Assembly: GCA_964467315.1 (NCBI GenBank)
Contig: CAYXSA010000004.1
Coordinates: 55,949 to 119,948 of the forward strand
Length of the DNA stretch: 64,000 nt
Direction of reading: 5' to 3'
From: JAAFIM01 sp964467315
GTDB taxonomy: Bacteria; Bacteroidota; Bacteroidia; Chitinophagales; Saprospiraceae
The translations under genes were made by a program, and so were the position numbers. The notes under the pieces were generated by a model. It did no database searches, had not been told where the DNA came from, and worked only from the letters and a program-made list of their open reading frames with translations. This document shows, one piece after another, positions 59,264 to 64,000 of the stretch (position 1 is its first letter; each line of letters opens with the position of its first letter).

Positions 59264-59652
59264 AGTAGTAGGTAGTGGTTTTTATTGCCTTTGCGTGCAC
59301 AATGTAGGGGCGAATAATTATTCGCCCTTAGGCTAAAAAATAGGGTGGATTGGAAAAAGCGGGCGCAAAGGCATACGGAATCGGCATTTGTGCCGTTATT
59401 CAGGCGTTGGAATGCGACAAATGGGCATTAAAATGTGCAGAAAAAAAACAGAAACGGAATGCGCTTTGTTTTTCGGGCAAGGGGCGGCTTTGCTTGGCTG
59501 CCTGTTTTGCGTGAGGGATAGAAATGTAGAGCCGTAGCATGCTACGGCTCGCAATGGATAGCCCGACCCCGCACCCCCCGCCCGCCATTGGCGGGCTGCC
59601 CCCTTGAAAGGGGGCAGGGGCGCGGGGGCACGCCCAAAAAAATAAGATTGAA
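59264..59652. other. Spacer between the divergent methyltransferase and PKD genes
   Basis: 389 bases. It contains a free mini-cassette GGGGCGAATAATTATTCGCC (59307-59326) and a type A element (59509-59642). No credible gene or exact TAnnTTTG box close to either start was seen. Confidence 0.7.
59509..59642 (+). repeat. Type A palindromic element
   Basis: GCGTGAGGGATAG, GAGCCGTAGCATGCTACGGCTC, ATAGCCCGACCCCGC, nested CCCGCCATTGGCGGG and GCCCCCTTGAAAGGGGGC hairpins, and GGGGGCACGCCC with an A-run ending about 10 bases before the PKD gene. Confidence 0.9.
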
Positions 59653-62600
59653 ATGAGCGACAAAGATATAAAAAACGGAACGATGAGCGGACTTTTGAAA
59701 CGCAGTATTTGGCGCGTAGCGGCGATTTGCCTGCTGCTAATGACAAGCGCAAACGTAGCGAAGGCGACGCATATCGTAGGCGGCGTGATGGCTTACGACT
59801 GTTTGGGCTATAATGCCACGACGCAAATGATGACCCTACGCGTAACGATGTGGGTGTATCGAGATGCAATAAATGGGCAAGCGCCCTTCGACAATCCAGC
59901 AGCAATCGGCATTTATGCGGGCAATAACACGCAAACGCCTTATACAACTTTGGCGATGTCGAACCCCACCATACGCACTCTGCCCGTTGTTTTGTCAAAT
60001 CCCTGTCTTGCCGTGCCGCCCAATGTGCGGGTAGAGGAGGCAGTGTATACGACCACGCTCACCCTGCCCTTCAATGCGGCGGGCTATCATATTTCGTATC
60101 AGCGCTGCTGCCGAAATGGGACGATAAACAACCTCGTAAATCCTGGCGATGTGGGGGCGACGTATACGATATTTATGTCGGGTTTGGCGATGACGAGTTG
60201 CAATAGCAGCCCGCGTTATCGCAACTTTCCGCCCATAGCGATATGCAGGGGCGAGGATTTGAATTTTGACCATTCGGCGACAGATGCCAACGGGCATAGG
60301 CTGGAGTACGAGCTTTGCACGCCGATAGATGGGGGTACGCCCTTAGCGCCTGCGCCCAATCCGCCCCCAGGTCCGCCGTATGCGAATGTGCCTTTTTCGG
60401 CGGGATTTTCGCCCGCTTTCCCGATGACGACCTCGCCCGCGATAAGCATCAACCGCACGACGGGTTTGCTTTCGGGCACGCCGACGCAGTTGGGGCAATT
60501 TGTGGTGGGGGTCTGCGTGTTGGAATTTAATGCGCAGGGCGTTTTATTGAGTCGGACGATGCGCGATTTTCAATTTAATGTTTCCCGCTGCGAAAATCAG
60601 GTGGTTGCCTTGCTACAAGCCGACAGCGTAAGCCCTGATAGCAACCGTTTTTATTTCCGCCGTTGTGCGCAGACTGCGCTAAACTTCGTCAATCAAAGCC
60701 GACAGACTTCGGCTATCTCGGGTTATCGCTGGCAGTTTAGCAATGGGGCGAGCAGTACGGCTACGAATCCAAGCGTAAATTTTGGCACGGGGACTTTTAC
60801 GGGCACGCTGGTTGCCAACCCTGGCAATACGATTTGCACGGATACGGCTTTTATTTTTATCGAATTGCAGCCCAATCCTGTGGCTAATTTTTCGGTAGCT
60901 ATCGACTCCTGCAATCCTGCCCGCCCGCCTGTGCAGTTTACGAGTACATCTTCAGTGCCTGCGCCTTATACGGTGCATACGCATCAGTGGAATTTTGGCA
61001 ATGGGCAGACGAGCACGTCGGCAAATCCGACTGTAGCCTATGCTGCGCCTGGTACTTATACGATACAACTCACGGTAGGCAGCGGGCAGGGCTGTATAGC
61101 CACGACTTCGAGGACGATACAGTATTTTCCGCCTGCTACTGCCTCTTTTGGGGTGTCGCCGCCGCAGGGTTGCGCGCCTTTGCAAACGCAGTTTACCAAT
61201 AATAGCACATTCACGACGGCAGCCTATACCAGCACTTGGAATTTTGGCGATGGCTCGCCGACGAGTACAGCCGTAAATCCTACGCGTATCTATACCAATC
61301 CCAATTTGTATACGGCTACGCTTACCGTGCGCTCGCCTTGGGGTTGTGTGAGTACGACTACACGAGATATAAATGCCTTTGCGCCGCCTACGGCTGCCTT
61401 TTCGGTTGCCTACGATTCTTGCGAGGTGGATACGGTGCGCACGACCAGCCAATCTTTAGCCAATCAGGCGGGCACAAGTATAACGGGCTGGCAATGGGCA
61501 ATGGCGGACGGCGCAGCCTACACCTCGCCGAATGCGGCGCATCTCTATTCGCTTGCCAATACTTACCCCATTCAGTTGATTGTTACCGATGGCAATGGCT
61601 GTAGGGATACGGCTGTGCGCCCGATACAATGGTATCCCGCGCCGATATTGAGCGTAACACACCCTTCAACGGGCTGTGCGCCGCTGCCTGTAAGTTTCAA
61701 TAATCAGTCTTATCCGATAAACGGTTATACGACGGCTTGGGCATTCGGCAATGGGCAAACGAGCCTGCAAGCCAGCCCCGCGACGACTTATGCCACAGCG
61801 GGCAATTATCCTGTGCAGTTGGTGATAACTTCGCCCGTTGGCTGTGTGGCTGTGTACCGCGATACGATACAGGTCAATGCTTCGCCCAATGCTGTCTTTT
61901 CGATGGTATACGACACCTGCGAGGTGGGGGCGGTGAGTTTCGATGAGCAGGCTACACCCAATAGTTTAGGTGTGCCGCTTACGGCTTGGCAATGGAATTT
62001 TGGCAACAATACGGGGGTGCATTTGGCGCGGGATACCGCTTATCAGTACGCCAATGCGGGCGACTACAATGTGCGACTGGTGGTAACAGATGCCAACGGC
62101 TGCACGGATACGCTGCTGCGCCTGCTGCGTTATCAGCCTGCGCCGATAGTGGCAGTAGCTACCAGCGATGCCGAAATCTGCCAATTTCAAAGCATAAGTT
62201 TTGCCAATACCTCTTCACCCGTAAATGCGGCTTATACTTATCTCTGGAATTTTGGCGACGGGGGCAATTCCAATGCTATCAGCCCCACGCATCAGTATAC
62301 AACGCATGGGCAATTTATTGTAACCTTACAGATGATTTCGCCCATTGGTTGCCGCTCCGATTTCCGCGATACGGTGCAGGTACATCAAATTCCCGATGCG
62401 GCGTTTGTGGTGAATTACGATTCTTGCGCTTATCAGGGCGTGCAACTCAATAATACTTCGCAGCCGAATGCGGCAGGTGCGCCGCTTACAAGCTGGCTCT
62501 GGTCGTTTGGCGATGGCGGCACGGCTACGAATGTCAATGATACCTTGTATCCTTATGCTCCGCGCCAAAACTACCCTATAGCGCTCTATTTGGAAGATGC

Positions 62601-63945
62601 CAACGGCTGCAGGGATACGGCTACTTATCTGCTGGCTTATTTCCCTTCACCTGTTTTTCCTGTTCCTTCGCACTCGCTGGTAGGCTGTTTGCCGCAGACG
62701 GTAGAATTTGATAATAATCCCCTCAATGATTTTGCGGGCTATTCGTTCAATTGGAATTTGGGCGGGGGCTTGTCTACGGCTGCCTTCGATACTACGGTAA
62801 CGTATACCGAGCGCGGCACTTATTATGCGGCTGTTACGATAACTACGGCGACGGGCTGCGTCGATGTTTTCCGCGATACCATCGTTATCAATGGCTTGCC
62901 GACTGCGATAGCTTCCTTTAGTTACGATAGCTGTGCGCTCAGCCCCGTAACCTTCCGCAACCGCTCTATAGCCAGCCCCGACGGGGCTATAAATCAAACG
63001 AATTGGACCTTTGGCGATGGGGGAACGAGTACGCTGCCACTGGCGCAGTACAGCTACAATTACCCCGATACGGGTGTTTATGAGGTGGTTTTGCAGGTTA
63101 CCGATGTCAATGGCTGCACGGACGATACGACCGTACAAATTCACTGGCGACCTTATCCCGTTTATCCGCTGGTTTTTGCGCCTTCTACGGGCTGCGTACC
63201 GCACGCAGTGCCTACGCCCGCGCCCAATCCTTACCCGATAAGCAATTATGCGACCTTTTGGAACTGGGGCAATGGGCAAACGAGCACGCAGGGTGCGCCT
63301 GCCGACTTCGTGTATACGCAGGCGGGCGTATACGAGCGCAGCCTAATCGTCGTAGCGCCCAACGGCTGCCGCGATACGTTTAGCAGTGTGCATACGGCTT
63401 TGGAAGTGCCTATTGCGGATTTTAGTTATGCGCCCAATCCCATCACGCATAGCAATCCGACCGTGCAATTTACCGACGCTTCGACCAATGCGGCTCTCTG
63501 GGAATGGCATTTCGGGCTCAATCGCATACCCGACTACCGCTATGCGCAAAATCCAAGTTTTACTTATCAAGATACGGGTGTTTATCTGGCGCAGCTCGTC
63601 GTTACGCATCTCAACGGCTGCACAGATACGATAGCCAAGCCCATCGACATCGTGCCCCAATACACCTTTTTCCTGCCCAATGCCTTCACGCCGAATATGG
63701 ACGGACGCAATGACGGTTTTAGGGGCAACGGCGTATTGCAGTATATTTCGGAGTTTGAAATGCAGATTTTCAATCGTTGGGGCGAGATGATATTCACGAC
63801 GAACAGCCCTACAGAGGCATGGAACGGGCGCAAATTTAATACGGGCGAGCTTTGTCAGTCGGGCGTGTACGTCGTACAGGTGCGCCTGCGGGGCCCACGC
63901 GGCGAAAAAGAGGAGCTAAAAGGCTTTGCGACCTTGATTTATTAG
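59653..63945 (+). CDS. PKD-repeat surface protein with gliding-motility-associated C-terminal domain
   Basis: 1430 residues. A signal peptide ends near residue 38 (VAKA then THIVGGVMAYDCLG). Residues about 40-350 form an N-terminal domain like those of large gliding/adhesion proteins of the phylum. About twelve PKD-like modules follow (for example WNFGNGQTSTSANPTVAYAA, WNFGDGSPTSTAVNP, WLWSFGDGGTATNVNDTLYP). They alternate: odd units carry a leading xYDSCxxxxV strand and even units a leading xTGCAPLPVxFNN strand. The last 90 residues (FFLPNAFTPNMDGRNDGFRG ... FNRWGEMIFTT) match the type B type IX sorting domain (TIGR04131). Likely a PorV-exported surface adhesin. Confidence 0.93.
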   Translation: MSDKDIKNGTMSGLLKRSIWRVAAICLLLMTSANVAKATHIVGGVMAYDCLGYNATTQMMTLRVTMWVYRDAINGQAPFDNPAAIGIYAGNNTQTPYTTLAMSNPTIRTLPVVLSNPCLAVPPNVRVEEAVYTTTLTLPFNAAGYHISYQRCCRNGTINNLVNPGDVGATYTIFMSGLAMTSCNSSPRYRNFPPIAICRGEDLNFDHSATDANGHRLEYELCTPIDGGTPLAPAPNPPPGPPYANVPFSAGFSPAFPMTTSPAISINRTTGLLSGTPTQLGQFVVGVCVLEFNAQGVLLSRTMRDFQFNVSRCENQVVALLQADSVSPDSNRFYFRRCAQTALNFVNQSRQTSAISGYRWQFSNGASSTATNPSVNFGTGTFTGTLVANPGNTICTDTAFIFIELQPNPVANFSVAIDSCNPARPPVQFTSTSSVPAPYTVHTHQWNFGNGQTSTSANPTVAYAAPGTYTIQLTVGSGQGCIATTSRTIQYFPPATASFGVSPPQGCAPLQTQFTNNSTFTTAAYTSTWNFGDGSPTSTAVNPTRIYTNPNLYTATLTVRSPWGCVSTTTRDINAFAPPTAAFSVAYDSCEVDTVRTTSQSLANQAGTSITGWQWAMADGAAYTSPNAAHLYSLANTYPIQLIVTDGNGCRDTAVRPIQWYPAPILSVTHPSTGCAPLPVSFNNQSYPINGYTTAWAFGNGQTSLQASPATTYATAGNYPVQLVITSPVGCVAVYRDTIQVNASPNAVFSMVYDTCEVGAVSFDEQATPNSLGVPLTAWQWNFGNNTGVHLARDTAYQYANAGDYNVRLVVTDANGCTDTLLRLLRYQPAPIVAVATSDAEICQFQSISFANTSSPVNAAYTYLWNFGDGGNSNAISPTHQYTTHGQFIVTLQMISPIGCRSDFRDTVQVHQIPDAAFVVNYDSCAYQGVQLNNTSQPNAAGAPLTSWLWSFGDGGTATNVNDTLYPYAPRQNYPIALYLEDANGCRDTATYLLAYFPSPVFPVPSHSLVGCLPQTVEFDNNPLNDFAGYSFNWNLGGGLSTAAFDTTVTYTERGTYYAAVTITTATGCVDVFRDTIVINGLPTAIASFSYDSCALSPVTFRNRSIASPDGAINQTNWTFGDGGTSTLPLAQYSYNYPDTGVYEVVLQVTDVNGCTDDTTVQIHWRPYPVYPLVFAPSTGCVPHAVPTPAPNPYPISNYATFWNWGNGQTSTQGAPADFVYTQAGVYERSLIVVAPNGCRDTFSSVHTALEVPIADFSYAPNPITHSNPTVQFTDASTNAALWEWHFGLNRIPDYRYAQNPSFTYQDTGVYLAQLVVTHLNGCTDTIAKPIDIVPQYTFFLPNAFTPNMDGRNDGFRGNGVLQYISEFEMQIFNRWGEMIFTTNSPTEAWNGRKFNTGELCQSGVYVVQVRLRGPRGEKEELKGFATLIY

Positions 63946-64000
63946 CGAAAAGTGAAAAGTGAAAAGTGAAAAGTGAAAAGTGAAAAGTGAAAAGTGAAAA
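63945..64000 (+). repeat. Heptanucleotide array (GTGAAAA) after the PKD gene
   Basis: GCGAAAA then seven perfect copies of GTGAAAA from 63952 to the window edge. It starts at the last base of the stop codon, as do other arrays here, but the unit differs from GTAATTC. The array runs past the window. Confidence 0.92.

Noticed and set aside
83..59642. Palindromic elements considered as a CRISPR array or as retron non-coding RNA
   Set aside because: They are dispersed, not regularly spaced with unique spacers, and no cas or reverse transcriptase gene is in the window.
62647..63279. Minus-strand open frame of 210 codons inside the PKD gene
   Set aside because: Antisense to the repeat-rich PKD frame; Ile/Arg-rich with no motif. 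Similar frames occur opposite most PKD modules.

Overview
The window looks like chromosomal DNA of a member of the Bacteroidota, probably from the Cytophagia/Saprospiria side. The reasons are the -7 promoter box TAnnTTTG upstream of many genes, the near absence of Shine-Dalgarno sites, a type IX secretion protein (PorV) with substrates carrying type IX C-terminal domains, a SusC-like/outer-membrane beta-barrel TonB receptor, and the S10-spc-alpha gene order with tuf absent from the str cluster. The exact genus cannot be read from the sequence.

Layout. 0-11 kb: an HNH nuclease-RNA ligase fusion, a TIGR02757 protein, a secreted subtilisin, a glutathionylspermidine-synthase-like ATP-grasp protein, glyA, a large leucine-rich-repeat protein and porV. 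11-12.5 kb: a lipoprotein and a DUF1573 protein. 12.9-33.9 kb: the str, S10, spc and alpha ribosomal clusters, rpsL to rplQ, with secY, infA, rpmJ and rpoA. 34-38 kb: an oligosaccharide flippase and a vWA-like lipoprotein paired with a small membrane protein. 38.2-41 kb: an A+T-rich three-gene module (PD-(D/E)XK nuclease, unknown protein, PutAbiC-like membrane coiled-coil protein) that is the best candidate for an uncharacterised defence system. 41-43.2 kb: AtpZ/AtpI-like membrane proteins and a frameshifted RsbR-type stressosome gene. 43.4-64 kb: an M48 metallopeptidase, comM, a Fic protein with its own operator-like repeats, a TonB receptor, a tandem CAP-domain protein, lspA, a lipoprotein, a glycosyltransferase, udk, a second LRR protein, two secreted/lipid-anchored unknowns, a TPMT-like methyltransferase and a 1430-residue PKD-repeat protein with the gliding-motility-associated C-terminal domain.

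Two classes of non-coding repeat dominate the spacers. The first is about 26 copies of modular palindromic elements in three related designs (A: GCGTGAGGGATAG ... ATAGCCCGACC ... GGGCACGCCC-A-run; B: GCGAGAGGGATAG ... GGCTCGCC; T2: GGGGCTGCGCCGCG ... GCATCGCTAGCCCA), whose interiors are swappable mini-hairpins. They occupy most spacers, including several inside the ribosomal cluster. The second is short arrays of 7-bp units (GTAATTC or its complement) that mostly sit directly before start codons in one orientation or directly after stop codons in the other.

The ribosomal cluster is unusual in detail. uL15 has a duplicated C-terminal half, uL4 a roughly 55-residue insertion, uS3 an Asn/Gly/Arg-rich tail and bL17 a long tail. 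Terminators, a strong internal promoter and repeat elements divide the cluster into several likely transcription units. No tRNA, rRNA, CRISPR array, prophage or insertion sequence was found.
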